Below, in pieces: positions 32,101 to 37,194 of a stretch of 64,000 nucleotides of DNA. The position numbers and the translations under genes were made by a program. Origin of the DNA: Calliphora vicina (taxonomy: Eukaryota; Arthropoda; Insecta; Diptera; Calliphoridae). The DNA lies in contig NC_088780.1 of the NCBI RefSeq assembly GCF_958450345.1, positions 165,150,726 to 165,214,725 on the forward strand, in the 5' to 3' direction. The notes below the pieces were generated by a model. It saw nothing but the letters and a program-made list of their open reading frames with translations, did no database searches and had not been told where the DNA came from. The first letter of the stretch is position 1. Each line of letters starts with the position of its first letter.

Positions 32101-34926
32101 GTTATATCTCGTATACCGTACGGAATATCTCTTTTGTGGCTGAAGCAAAGTTGTAGATATTGAATAGTAGAAAATAAGTACGGAACATATCTACCCGAAA
32201 AAGGTGCATCCAGTGCGTTAAAAATCGCAAAAATGCCCATTTTTTAAATTTTTTTAACAATTTTTCACCTTTTTTGTTCAATAACTGGATTACAAATCCA
32301 ATTATGGACCGATCACCATGAAATTAGGTCGTGTGATTTTTGTCTATATGAAAGTTATTTATCATGAATTTTGTATGTATACAATCATTTTTAACAGATT
32401 TATTCACATTAAAGTGATTTTCGGAAGCGGGTCTTATATGGGAGCTATGAATAATTATGGACCGATCATAATAAAATTTTTTGACATGAATTTTGTATAT
32501 ATAAAACTTATTTGGAGCGAAATTTGTGTAGATACATATATAAATTAAACATTTATGACCGATAAAGTCCAATTTCGGGTGGACATTTATATGGGGGCTA
32601 GGTGAAGTAATGAACCGATTTCAGCCAATTTCAACAGGGTTCGTTCTTGGGCCGAACAAATTATATGTACCAAATTTGTTTATGATGGGTCCAGAATTAG
32701 TCATAGCTCCATATAAGACACGCTTCCGAAAATCACTTTAAAGTGCATAAATCCGTTAAAAATGATGGTATACATTCAAAATTCATGATAAATAACTTTC
32801 ATATAGACACAAATCACACGACCTAATTTCATGGTAATAGGTCCATAATTGGATTTGTAATCCAGTTATAGAGCAAAAAATGTGAAAAATTGGTAAAAAT
32901 TTTAAAAAATTGGCATTTTTGCGATTTTTAAGGCACTGGATGCACCTTTTTCGGATAGGTATGTTCCGTACTTTTTTTCTACTATTCAATATCTACAACT
33001 TTGCTTCAGCCACAAAAGTGATATTCCGTATGGTATACGAGATATAACCGTGCTAAAATATAGAAAAAGTGATAAAAATCCACCTTGAGGAAAAAAATTC
33101 GTATGGCCATTAAATTATTACGGCAGCCAACTTGACAAAACTAATGATGCAGAAGTTCTTATTTTTGGGGCTACTTTCACGTGCAATTGTCGGAATTGAG
33201 TCCCAAAATCATGTGTTGTACTGTGTAATATATTAAAATTAAATTTTTTAATCATTCATGATCAGCTGATTCATGAATTTTATGTATCAAATACTAGTCC
33301 ACATTACCCTCATATAGTGATCCATATTACCCTCCAATTTTTTTAATGCTGGTTTTTGGGTTCCTTTCAATATTTTCACATAAATTTTTTATCTTTTGAC
33401 GTAAAAAATTTTCAACTGCAAAAACAATTAGAGAATACATTAGCTAATTTATTGCTTCACAACTTTTTTAATATCCATATATATTGTGGCCAAAATTTAG
33501 AAAAAACAAAACGGTAGTCCACATTACCCGAAGTTACTCTAACGTTGAGGATGAACTGTGCAGGTTTTGTGGACTCCAAGAGCCCCACTAATAATAATAA
33601 TATGGTCATTGAAAAGTTAAACATTTAAAAAAAGCTTTAAAAAAATTCTAGCTTACAGTTTAAATCCAACATAAATTACAGTCACTAGACTTGTGCTATT
33701 TATTTATCCCTGGCTGTTAATGCTGAACATACATACTTCTACATAGTAGCGTAAAATGTCAAAAATTGTCAAAAAATTACGGGAATAAACGTATCAAATA
33801 TTTATCATTCATATTGCGTTAGCATACACATTCGTACACAAAATATTCACACATTCAATTTCATACTCGTATCCCAGCAGTTATAGGAGACGGTCCCCAA
33901 CTAGTGATTTTACCTATAATTTTGTGTAGCAACTAGTTAAATAACCAGCTACATTACAATAAGACTGTCTGATAGCTGGCCTAAAGTTCATAGAGTCAGT
34001 TACCTTACTAGCTACCTAACTGGTTACTTGATCAGCTACATAACTAGTTATAGTCAATTGAAAAACATTTAATTTCATTCCATAACCGATTGTTTGTAAA
34101 CAAAACTTCCTTCTACAACTTTCCATTAGATTACTTCAAGTGGGTGAAATAACTGATTTCTAAAGTTTAAAATATAGAACAGTGAGAGACACTAAAGTGA
34201 CAATTGACTTCACGCTCATTGCATGGGATGTCAGTATACTTCATCAAAATTAAAATAAACTGTATGACAATTATATCAGAACAATTTGTATAAAACCAGT
34301 TTGGATTATTCACAAAACTACACTTTAGTTTACTTAGAGATACTTAAGTTACAATTGTCTTCACGCTAGATTACCTGAGATGTATAAAGTAACCAATTGA
34401 CTTCTCACTACACTATAAAGAGCACATACGTGTGAACTGACTCAAAATATATAAATTGGACATTAGTAACCATTATTATCCCTAAAAGGGATACAATGAC
34501 TACTTGCGTAACTGCTGGAATATTCAAATGTATAAACGTATGAATGTATGTTTTCATATATGCATGGCTGTATCAGTATGTGCTTTTCATAAATTCCCAG
34601 GTAAATTCCATGTTACATTCCCATGTAAACGCTTGTAATACTTACGTGGGCAATGTCAATTTTCGCCATTCATTCAGTGTAAAATTCGTCTTCTCTCTCC
34701 CCGGCACTGAGCACCAATGATCCGGTATATTTAATGCTAAAATTATATTCATGTAACACATGGCACCCGCCATTGCTAGACCCATAACAAATATAACATT
34801 GTAGATCAATTGAAATCGTCCATGATTGCCAGCCTTTTCAATGATGTGCTGGAAGGGATCATCATTTGTACTGGAATCGACCATCTCAATGGAACCATTT
34901 TTACTGCTCAGCTTGCTGTCTTTCAT
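4975..34926 (-). CDS. SLC22-family organic cation/carnitine-type transporter, six 5' coding exons (partial)
   Basis: This gene encodes a major-facilitator plasma-membrane transporter of the SLC22 family (organic cation, carnitine and carcinine transporters). Coding exons, in order of translation, are 34926-34646, 22915-22803, 12638-12476, 12099-11923, 8898-8749 and 5199-4975, each bounded by GT/AG with compatible phases (1109 nt, 369 residues). Visible features are an N-terminal cytoplasmic tail and TM1 with the conserved DHWC after it, a long extracellular loop with three N-x-T/S sites, the MFS motif GDILGRR, an FGWSFG segment, and the SLC22 signature ESPRWL. SLC22 proteins are typically about 550-600 residues, so TM7-12 lie beyond the left edge. 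Introns 1 and 2 exceed 10 kb and are full of transposons. It resembles insect carcinine/Orct-like paralogues, but I cannot say which. Confidence 0.92.
5200..5902. other. SLC22 intron 5, left part: no feature seen
   Basis: The stretch is AT-rich intronic sequence with an imperfect CA-repeat around 5690-5730. No transposon or gene is recognisable. Confidence 0.5.
6046..7506. mobile_element. CACTGTGGG-ended element with 5-bp duplication (Transib-like MITE)
   Basis: This 1461-bp insert begins CACTGTGGGAAAAA and ends TTTTTCCCACTGTG. The inverted similarity continues inward to ATCTAG.TTATAA, about 35 bp in all. It is flanked by TGTCG on both sides (6041-6045 and 7507-7511), and the other copy of its host element lacks it. 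CACwGTG ends with a 5-bp target duplication are the hallmark of Transib-type transposons, relatives of the RAG recombinase. No transposase is present, so the family call is inference. Confidence 0.65.
7016..7192. repeat. Tandem duplication of about 90 bp
   Basis: The phrase 'gcgcgaaaccccatcataaa' recurs at about 7024 and 7110, each time followed by the same AT-rich continuation ('tttttcaatgaaaattca'). It is a two-unit direct repeat inside the Transib-like element. Confidence 0.75.
8424..8748. other. Intron 5, right end: no feature seen
   Basis: AT-rich intronic sequence lies between the end of the CCCAGCAG element and the donor of exon 5. Nothing is recognised in it. Confidence 0.5.
8749..8898 (-). 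CDS. SLC22 transporter coding exon 5
   Basis: This 150-nt exon was found by translating between a TTTCAG acceptor (8899-8900) and an AC/GTAAGT donor. It keeps frame from exon 4 and encodes EDRSTIAIYQSFGWSFGTTL, a membrane segment with W-W-L-R-D-W, and TM6 (WITTIPTALVLIF). The content is as expected between TM4 and the ESPRWL motif. Confidence 0.88.
8899..9797. other. SLC22 intron 4, left part: no feature seen
   Basis: AT-rich intronic sequence without recognisable repeats or coding similarity. The short open frame at 9588-9785 shows no domain. Confidence 0.45.
9798..10546. mobile_element. DINE-1-like dispersed repeat, family B, copy 1
   Basis: The repeat starts 'ataccctacaccaccatagtg' and ends '...ttcttacttgtt'. 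It contains the gtccgtc-type tract, 'cgatcggtccataattagtc'-like tandem phrases and repeated 'cttccgaaaatcacttt'. Closely similar copies lie at 45869-46613 (same orientation) and 37754-38536 (opposite), with partial ones at 54412-54707 and inside the foldback at 31914-33225. The texture resembles Helentron/DINE-1-type fly repeats. That classification is inference, while membership of one family is seen directly. Confidence 0.7.
10690..11070 (-). pseudogene. mariner transposase fragment (N-terminal half)
   Basis: The minus strand encodes the helix-turn-helix region typical of mariner transposases (HEDCCQTQQELAKSLRATQ, then AILKRL), followed by a degraded stretch equivalent to the linker before the first catalytic Asp. 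It is frameshifted and lacks the catalytic core. It directly adjoins the family-B repeat. Confidence 0.75.
11071..11922. other. Intron 4, right part: no supported gene
   Basis: The plus strand has a 132-codon frame at 11453-11851 that starts at GTG and shows no domain, signal or splice context. It lies antisense within the transporter intron and is not called a gene. Confidence 0.4.
11923..12099 (-). CDS. SLC22 transporter coding exon 4
   Basis: The exon follows a TTTGCAG acceptor and ends GA/GTGAGT. It completes GDILGRR and encodes TM3 and TM4 (SVVFCSIGRL and WFLIFSGLTAL), ending with QIIGMEISRE, the conserved region before TM5. Intron 3, between exons 3 and 4, is only 376 bp. Confidence 0.9.
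12100..12475. other. SLC22 intron 3
   Basis: This 376-bp intron has GTAAGT and TTTGCAG ends. It is AT-rich and free of recognisable transposons, unlike the other introns. Confidence 0.7.
12476..12638 (-). CDS. SLC22 transporter coding exon 3
   Basis: The exon follows a TTGTTTCAG acceptor and ends at AT/GTAAGT. It encodes the end of the extracellular loop (ACKNGWSYD), the NWVC motif and TM2, running into the G-x-x-G-D part of MFS motif A, which is completed by exon 4. The phase matches on both sides. Confidence 0.9.
12639..13049. other. Intron 2, left end: no feature seen
   Basis: AT-rich sequence with a short GT-rich stretch (about 12815-12855). Nothing else is recognised. Confidence 0.45.
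13050..13430 (+). pseudogene. mariner transposase fragment (C-terminal part)
   Basis: The plus strand preserves degraded pieces of the mariner C-terminal half. One piece matches the conserved 'cgaaagcaactaattcattt' segment. The other corresponds to the block before the final Trp-containing motif ('gaacagagtatccgatattg' and 'tggctcggaatacatatttt'). The same phrases recur in the mariner relics near 37 kb, 44 kb, 57 kb and 60 kb. There is no intact frame. Confidence 0.65.
13536..13830 (-). mobile_element. DINE-1-like dispersed repeat, family A fragment
   Basis: The fragment carries 'gacaacctcgattttaga', 'gatatctaatgatagatg' and 'ggacctacaatgagtc', which match the family-A copies at 36132-36794 and 52182-52865 in reverse orientation. 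Poly-A/T-rich decayed sequence continues to about 14100. Confidence 0.65.
14126..14975. mobile_element. CACGCAGAG-ended MITE with iterated CATATTATGA core
   Basis: An 850-bp element with inverted ends CACGCAGAGAAAAAACwTGG and a second layer of inverted similarity (gGTTACgACAAC-type). The interior consists largely of the phrase CATATTATGA and its complement, present more than ten times in both orientations, giving many potential hairpins. No target duplication is obvious. A partial copy is at 51078-51170. The end sequence resembles the shorter MITE at 3417-3663. Confidence 0.7.
14976..16790. other. Intron 2 interior: no gene seen
   Basis: AT-rich sequence. An 88-codon frame at 14894-15160 spans the MITE border and is not coding by any recognisable feature. 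I see nothing else that can be supported. Confidence 0.4.
16800..17925. repeat. Minisatellite of about 27-bp hairpin-forming units
   Basis: The array consists of about 1.1 kb of the unit AAAGTAGTATTTTTACTACT plus a short TTTTAAC-type spacer. It is most regular at 17240-17640 and degenerate at both edges. Each unit contains a self-complementary AAAGTAGTA/TACTACTTT with a TTTT loop. Because the unit is nine codons, the minus strand stays open for 90 codons (17201-17473). That frame is a by-product and not a gene. The right edge abuts a mariner 3' end. Confidence 0.92.
17926..18012 (+). pseudogene. mariner transposase extreme 3' end
   Basis: The short segment 'tggcaaaatatcatagctaa' followed by 'caatggccaatactttgaat' corresponds to the terminal transposase codons and stop seen in the mariner relics near 13.3 kb and 60.7 kb. 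Only the end of the gene is left, fused to the minisatellite. Confidence 0.5.
18013..20160. other. Intron 2 interior: no gene seen
   Basis: The stretch is AT-rich sequence with a small direct repeat ('ataacttgacaag' twice near 18606-18640) and a CAA/CAG run near 18980. The open frames at 18811-18993 and 19931-20164 have no domain or family resemblance. Confidence 0.4.
20215..20480 (-). pseudogene. Tc3-like transposase fragment
   Basis: The minus strand reads a block typical of the Tc1/Tc3 transposases widespread in insects: FSDEAHFHLNDFV, then QNCRIWRSEN, here joined directly to a C-terminal-like segment (MDNFMKRIMAC...LTDILYHT). The middle of the protein, with the second and third catalytic residues, is deleted. 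It is a dead relic. Confidence 0.75.
20580..20730 (+). repeat. tRNA-like SINE head with Pol III box B
   Basis: A 71-nt tRNA-like segment (20580-20650) has a six-pair acceptor stem (GCTCCG/CGGAGC), an anticodon-like stem-loop, and a perfect box B, GGTTCGATTCC (20630-20640). A weak box A (TAGACTAGTCGAT) precedes it. The D and T stems do not pair well and the anticodon would be ATT, so this is not a functional tRNA. The downstream AT-rich tail suggests a tRNA-derived SINE or a decayed tRNA copy. Confidence 0.5.
20735..22135 (+). pseudogene. Decayed non-LTR retrotransposon (LINE) reverse transcriptase
   Basis: The plus strand, in several broken frames, preserves LINE reverse transcriptase landmarks. 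These are a 'DISKAFDRVWH' block near 20803-20835, NSGVPQGSVFSPTLFLIVVN (about 20938-20999) and the catalytic region where F-A-D-D has become F-T-D-D (about 21033-21046). Further on is a C-terminal segment of the Jockey-like kind (VDCTLDRTIHYRENSFYSR, then MWNKLFPEVF; 21676-21770). There are many stops and frameshifts. A shorter deletion copy lies at 63070-63720. Confidence 0.85.
22136..22802. other. Intron 2, right end: no feature seen
   Basis: AT-rich intronic sequence before exon 2. The minus-strand frame at 22433-22651 has no recognisable content. Confidence 0.45.
22803..22915 (-). CDS. SLC22 transporter coding exon 2
   Basis: A 113-nt exon, too short to stand out as an open frame, lies between a TATAG acceptor and a CAG/GTTAGT donor. 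It keeps frame from exon 1 and encodes part of the extracellular loop, including Cys residues and the glycosylation sequons NFT, NST and NVT. Loops of this type link TM1 and TM2 in SLC22 proteins. Confidence 0.85.
22916..23800. other. SLC22 intron 1, left part
   Basis: AT-rich sequence. Around 23261-23385 there is a short inverted pair, CTGCTGTCAGG...CCTGACAGCAG, about 120 bp apart, which may be a tiny MITE. No gene is seen. Confidence 0.4.
23800..24805 (+). pseudogene. I/R1-type LINE: RT C-terminus and RNase H (left part of nest)
   Basis: The 178-codon frame at 23888-24424 encodes the region behind the LINE reverse transcriptase: YLAVTLDRTLTW, RLFGRTWGLKPKM, RPIITYAALAWW, CVSITGSMRTCPTYAL. 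A following frame carries an RNase H domain (WFTDGSK with catalytic Asp and FQAEICAI with catalytic Glu, about 24458-24585). A third short frame ends with the L-T-G-L-F-T-G-H type motif. An RNase H after RT points to the I/R1-like LINE groups. The copy is 5' truncated and frameshifted. It is cut at 24805 by a DNA transposon and continues at 33542. Confidence 0.85.
24993..25287 (+). repeat. 5' LTR
   Basis: Starts AGTTACATATAACC and ends TTTTATTCTGTAAAT. Base-by-base reading finds no difference from 31305-31599. It contains AATAAA at 25232-25237. It is preceded by the target copy CGCG. Confidence 0.95.
25287..25300 (+). other. Primer binding site
   Basis: TGGCGCAGTCGCGG begins at the last LTR base. 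Its first 11 bases match the binding site class used by 17.6/297-type elements, reported to pair with a serine tRNA 3' end. The match beyond position 11 is imperfect. Confidence 0.8.
25462..26529 (+). CDS. gag of errantivirus-like element
   Basis: The 355-residue gag has a glutamine-rich, probably coiled-coil N-terminus (residues about 5-85), then a capsid-like helical domain, and a basic, Asn/Gln-rich C-terminal third suited to RNA binding in place of CCHC knuckles. The ending PMDIGNLEDNAENEVNFL is like the gag tails of the 17.6/297 group. The ATG at 25462 is the first after the leader. The gene overlaps pol by 13 nt, and pol is in the -1 frame. A GT immediately after the fourth codon may also serve as the env splice donor. 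Confidence 0.9.
   Translation: MNPEVIQQRIEQLECLILKQDTTIKEQQQQNAALQNQIETHLQIMQQQRTEYDMRIQQAEAILQQHQQQYQSQSQHNTTFGLDTNQIINQFNQIKPFGPKNNLSSFIKTVENLIALCGNNYELKNFGIKIIKNQKFSGKVADSINLLADDTSWEDIKTQLIKDLGPKTSYSSVINYCRSIRISNLNELFKVFIESKYMLNDTYLYDESKPDLYSPQNVDRDLTEILIDKIDGQFRSCIIDEKPTLDSLYKRFSQLKLLYDKRAIDFKSKKITNAQNNTNIHNEKKETGRNFNNKQHFNKKSSNNFQTNNFQNKYAGNPQSQQHRNNPIPMDIGNLEDNAENEVNFLSSPQNDCYP
26490..26496 (+). promoter_or_regulatory. Candidate -1 ribosomal frameshift heptamer (A AAT TTT)
   Basis: In the gag frame the sequence reads gtA AAT TTT ctt, a match to the X XXY YYZ slippery pattern. The -1 frame has its last stop at 26484-26486 and gag ends at 26527-26529, so a shift must occur within about 40 nt. 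The heptamer lies inside that window. I could not verify a downstream pseudoknot. Confidence 0.6.
26517..29750 (+). CDS. pol of errantivirus-like element (protease, RT, RNase H, integrase)
   Basis: This 1077-codon frame is probably expressed by -1 frameshifting from gag. No ATG is expected at the start, and the frame is open from 26487. In order it shows a protease with D-T-G at residues 19-21; RT with YLDD at 348-351; RNase H with T-D-A-S near 497-500 and STDHQPLKWL; and integrase with zinc-binding H763, H769, C799 and C802. The catalytic triad D832, D885 and E919 follows, with 33 residues between the last two. The basic C-terminal tail ends before the env splice acceptor. No stop or missing key residue was found, so the enzymes could be functional. 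Confidence 0.94.
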   Translation: MLPLITVTIGNKRVICLIDTGAETSIIKPNLFPNEFFETQLNKPFMFRTLNGINSTLKGIITTIPKEFNIHGTLSWKIINFTGRKYDAIVGQNFLIPLKAKIDLEKKYIDIFGKKILFDEDSPYHINSIQTINDTKFQNINELNLSNLNNEEYLKITKLLNEYNDLFYKDGDVLTCTEEVQHVIPTTINTPLYSKIYRYPQIHEKEIQNQIQEMLSQNIIQESSSPYNSPLWIVPKKIDNSGIKKWRLVVDYRKLNEFTKTDKFPIPHMEAILDKLGRAQYFSTLDLAKGFHQILVKPEDREKTAFSTPFGHYEFVRMPFGLKNAPSTFQRLMNTVLKDYINKICVVYLDDILIFSTSLDEHLLNLEKIFNRLRETKLKIQIDKCSFLQRQTEFLGHILTPQGVKPNPKKVKIIQNLKIPNTQKKIKSFLGMTGFYRKFIKDYAKIAFPMTKFLKKNEKVNVNDPNFIVAFQKLKDILINPPILRYPNFNKKFKLITDASNYALGAVLTQDGHPVCYASRTLNDHEKNYSTIEKELLAIVWGTQYFRPYLYGVEFDLSTDHQPLKWLQAKNNGKNINPRLQRWLVLLMDYNAKIEYIKGKENHIADFLSRIEERDSAENINVGENLIENRSTSSLEVETMHYQEENVNDNFKILTTVVNRFKFQIVITERKTMDSMCIFDKIRIFLDNDDLNSPEIGNYLKQFPLKGQVAVFSNVNERKYYQFQKVIENLYQNRTDVKFFKCSYFAKDIEDINELKKQISLYHKNETGHSGINPTYEGIRHKIYNPKLKLTIHEVINNCDYCTSAKYDRNPIKPKLHLTESPPTTNEIVHVDTYVNTKQSFVIFIDKFSKFAIHFHLPDRNNQTIIQKLREFLAIKGNVKKLVFDNEFNTVNVRKFLDDNNILYHATKPNSHTGNSDIERLNNTITEKIRVLNLEDNIPIISQMAKAIKFYNNTYHSSIKCTPFEVEQHKIDHNIIKKRIDANKKRVLEKENEKREEYIENRREGYIKNYRSLRHKEQPKFRKQKLENVHVSNIKRPFKFLGLHTNTDNMNPINADDDIDFEYLSKRLENLKRRFRN
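29796..29802 (+). other. Predicted 3' splice site for env subgenomic RNA
   Basis: TTTTCAG precedes the env reading frame, which has no ATG of its own at its 5' end. A donor-like GTGATA at 25474, directly after four gag codons, is in matching phase. Related elements such as tom make env from an RNA spliced this way. The site is predicted and not proven. Confidence 0.6.
29803..31264 (+). pseudogene. env-like gene with one net frame break
   Basis: The third gene encodes an errantiviral envelope-type glycoprotein (baculovirus F-like class). After the predicted acceptor there is a hydrophobic signal-peptide-like run (29809-29841). A furin-type RKKR sits at codons 30100-30111, followed by a Gly/Leu-rich fusion-peptide-like segment. 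A membrane span rich in Ile (about 31130-31175) precedes a basic tail. The frame set at 29803 ends at a stop (30874-30876), while the frame holding the membrane span is open only from 30851. The break therefore lies in that 26-nt overlap, which includes an 8-A run. As it stands the ectodomain and anchor are not in one protein. A base-call error cannot be excluded. Confidence 0.85.
31291..31304 (+). other. Polypurine tract
   Basis: ACAAAGGGTAGAGG directly abuts the 3' LTR, the position where plus-strand DNA priming occurs in LTR elements. Confidence 0.8.
31305..31599 (+). repeat. 3' LTR
   Basis: 295 bp, no difference seen from the 5' LTR, followed by the target copy CGCG at 31600-31603. Confidence 0.95.
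31914..33225. mobile_element. Foldback element, about 0.5 kb inverted arms
   Basis: The element begins CACAGTACAACA and ends TGTTGTACTGTG. The arms (about 31914-32450 and 32690-33225) are near-complementary throughout, through landmarks such as 'gactcaattccgacaattgc', 'ccaccttgaggaaaaaaatt' and 'gtgcatcca'. The inner arms and loop are made of family-B DINE-like sequence. The right flank is TA, while the left flank reads AA, so no clear target duplication is left. It lies inside the TA-flanked transposon 24806-33539. Confidence 0.8.
33542..33603 (+). pseudogene. LINE 3' part (right side of nest)
   Basis: Immediately after the TA, the plus strand resumes the interrupted LINE with N-V-E-D-E-L-C-R-F-C-G-L-Q-E-P, the Cys motif that follows RNase H in such elements. 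A (TAA)n-like tract (33590-33603) may be its 3' tail, as I-type LINEs end in TAA repeats. Confidence 0.65.
33604..33872. other. Intron 1 DNA, no feature seen
   Basis: AT-rich sequence between the LINE end and the next repeat. Nothing is recognised. Confidence 0.5.
33873..34518. mobile_element. CCCAGCAG-ended element, copy 2 (uninterrupted)
   Basis: A copy of about 646 bp starting CCCAGCAGTTATAGGAGAC and ending AACTGCTGG. It shares its internal order with 5903-8423 but lacks the 1461-bp insert, and so acts as the empty site for that insertion. The TA flanks seen at copy 1 are not clear here. Confidence 0.7.
34646..34926 (-). CDS. SLC22 transporter coding exon 1
   Basis: The exon starts at an ATG at 34926 and encodes a cytoplasmic N-terminus beginning MKDSKLSS, an ITSLC22-like FQHI..AG..GRFQ segment, the first membrane span (about residues 38-62) and the start of the large extracellular loop with D-H-W-C. 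It ends in phase 2 at a perfect donor (GTAAGT). The first two codon bases plus the first base of exon 2 give Thr. Translation is uninterrupted. Confidence 0.9.
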
Positions 34927-35019
34927 TTTGTTAAAACTATGGTTGTAGGTGGGATTTTCTATTCAAATTAATTTTAGTTGATTTGCTGATGAAATTTTAA
35001 GAGATTTCTTCGTTTTTGC
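34927..35019 (-). other. Probable 5' UTR part of SLC22 coding exon 1
   Basis: Upstream of the ATG the minus strand runs back to TTATTTTAG/G at 35020, a plausible 3' splice site. The first coding exon therefore probably carries about 93 nt of leader joined to a noncoding exon further right. This is inference from the splice motif only. Confidence 0.4.
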
Positions 35020-35353
35020 CTAAAATAAGTAAATGAAATTGATAAAAGTCATCATTAATAAGGAACATAGTATTTTTGAGTATTTGCTGTGTTTTTTATC
35101 AAACTTATTTGTTCACATTAGCACTTCAATTAGTCTAAGTACACCTTGATTTATGATTAATTTATGATGCAACCTTAATTTAGTTTGGTGCTTGATAAAC
35201 ATATTTTTTTTAGATTTTCAAACGATAAGATTCGTTTATTAATTGCAAATTAATTTGCTGATTTTTTATTTATATGGAGCTCTCACTAATTCTACATTTC
35301 AAATTTGTTTAAAGTTTCGGCTGTGGATATAATAATTTAATTTTTGAGGAGCC
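35020..35353. other. Sequence upstream of the SLC22 coding exons, no feature seen
   Basis: AT-rich. Presumably an intron between a noncoding first exon and the first coding exon. I cannot place a promoter here. Confidence 0.35.
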
Positions 35354-35357
35354 TTAA

Positions 35358-35847
35358 CCCATTTTGCTCCGAGATAAAATTTTTATTTATTTTTTAAACA
35401 AAAGAAACTTTTTTAGGGCAATTTAGCGATTTTTCGTTTTCCCAGAAAAGCCAGTTCAAAATTTCGAACAGTTAAGTTTGCACATATGTGATATCCAGCA
35501 TTTGCATGTAAATCATTGTTTTTATGTTTTATAAAACAGTTATATATTGGCAATAATTCCTCATCTTTATTATTTTAATTTTATTTTTTTTACTATTTTT
35601 AAAAATTAATTTAAAAAATTTATATTTTTAGACAATTTATTTAATTTAATGTAATTGCAGAAATTTGCCCCTAGCAACGAAGGGGAGGGGGATGGTCAAG
35701 TCGGGATATAGTTTTTTATTAGCTAAAAGATTTGACTTAATATTCATACCAAAATTTTTCAGAAATTCCACCTTTTTCACATATAAAATTTTTTTTGAAA
35801 AATTTTATTTTTACGGTTCGAAAAATCGAACAGCGGAGCGAAATGGG
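35358..35847. mobile_element. piggyBac-like MITE with TTAA flanks
   Basis: A 490-bp element with ends CCCATTTTGCTCCG and CGGAGCGAAATGGG (one mismatch) is bounded on both sides by TTAA (35354-35357 and 35848-35851). TTAA duplication with CCC/GGG ends is diagnostic of the piggyBac superfamily. It has no transposase. The short frame at 35665-35871 crosses its border and is not a gene. Confidence 0.85.
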
Positions 35848-36131
35848 TTAATTAATATAATTTTACTTTGAATGATTAATTGTCGGCCAAGGTTCGATCA
35901 CTGGGCATAATACTTTTTTTATTATAATACAAATTATATCTAGTGAATATTTTGGTTGTTACATAAAAAATAACAAATGTATTCTAAGTGTGTGGGACAT
36001 GTGGATCCATGACAGCCGGTAAAAAAAATCTTGAACCATTTATTTGTTCAATAAAAATTTCAAAAAAATTGCTCATACAAAATATTAAAATCTCGACTAA
36101 AAATTATATGTATTTTTTAATGCCAAATAAA

Positions 36132-36794
36132 AACAAGTAAGAGAGCTATATTCGGCTGTGCCGAATCTTATATACCCTTCACCAAATTATACTTTAAAAT
36201 AATTTTTTTTAAATATTTGTAGGTAAACAAAATTTAATTTTTTTTAATTGTTTTTTCCAAATTTTAAAAAAATTTTTTTTTAAATTTTTTTTTTTTTAGT
36301 TTTTTTTTGGAAAAAAAATGTATGACAAAAAAATTTTTTGATGAAAAAAAAATTCAGGTTAAAAAATATTTTTCCCGATTTTGACCCATTGTAGGTCCAA
36401 CTTACTATAGCCTTATCTACATCGTTGCAATGGACTTTGAAATATCTATCATTAGATATCCAAATTGTCTATATTAATGATTTAGTAATCCAGATATAAA
36501 TAAAAAATAGTTCAAAAATCGAGGTTGTCCCGGTTTTTTGCTCATATCTCCGTTATTTATGGACCGATTTTGCTGATTTTCTCGAAAGCATGTCTGATAG
36601 AATTATTGAAGATTTGGATCCCGAAGATATCAGGGGTCTTCAGAAAATTGATTTCAACAGACAGACAGACGGACATGGCTTAATCGACTCCGCTATCTAT
36701 AAGGATACAGAATAGGGTCGGAAATGAAAAATGTAGAAATTACAAACGGAATGATAAACTTATATATACCCTTCGAAGGTGAAGGGTATAAAAA
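36132..36794 (+). mobile_element. DINE-1-like dispersed repeat, family A, copy 1
   Basis: Runs from 'aacaagtaagagagctatat' through 'ttcggctgtgccgaa', a T-rich region, 'gatatccaaattgtctatat', 'gacagacggacatggcttaa' and 'tagaaattacaaacggaat' to 'ggtgaagggtata'. The same modules in the same order recur at 52182-52865 and in reverse at 59774-61170 and 51244-54146 (split). It resembles Helentron-type fly repeats (inference). Confidence 0.75.
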
Positions 36795-37190
36795 GCTAAA
36801 AAGATTTTGCAAAAAAAATTAAAAAAAAAATTTGCAGAGACCTATTCTTATAGCTACAATTCTCATGAGTTACAAATTAAAAAACCTTTAAAATAGAAGA
36901 GACTTTTTGAGAATCTGTTGTAAAATGGCTGAGTTAGGATTTGAGTTTCCAAAAATACACTTTTTCAACAAATTTGAATTTTCTTCATTTCTTAAGTTGA
37001 TCGTAAAACAGTGAATTTTTGTTATTTTATTGAAAATGAACGCTGAAATACGTAAGAAAATAAAAATCAATTCAAAAATCAGTGAGTGACTTTTTAGGTC
37101 TTTTCATACAAATGCTTGTGTATTCTTCGTTTTTTTTTTGAAAAAATAGTGGCAGTATTTTGGTGTAGTTGGAGAGCATCCTAAATATTT
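36795..37190. other. No feature seen
   Basis: AT-rich sequence between two repeats. The minus-strand frame at 36888-37070 has no recognisable content. Confidence 0.45.
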
Positions 37191-37194
37191 TTTA

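Larger units (their letters stand above)
24806..33539. mobile_element. TA-flanked DNA transposon hosting two later insertions
   Basis: The ends are inverted repeats GAGTAACTTCGGGTAwTGTG (continuing GACTA, one mismatch in about 25 bp), flanked by TA on both sides (24804-24805 and 33540-33541). It splits a LINE coding sequence exactly at that point. The phrase GTCCACATTACCC recurs as subterminal repeats (about 31,800-31,840 and 33,298-33,340). Without the LTR element and the foldback nested in it, it would be about 0.8 kb with no coding capacity. It is probably a non-autonomous Tc1/mariner-type element. Confidence 0.75.
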
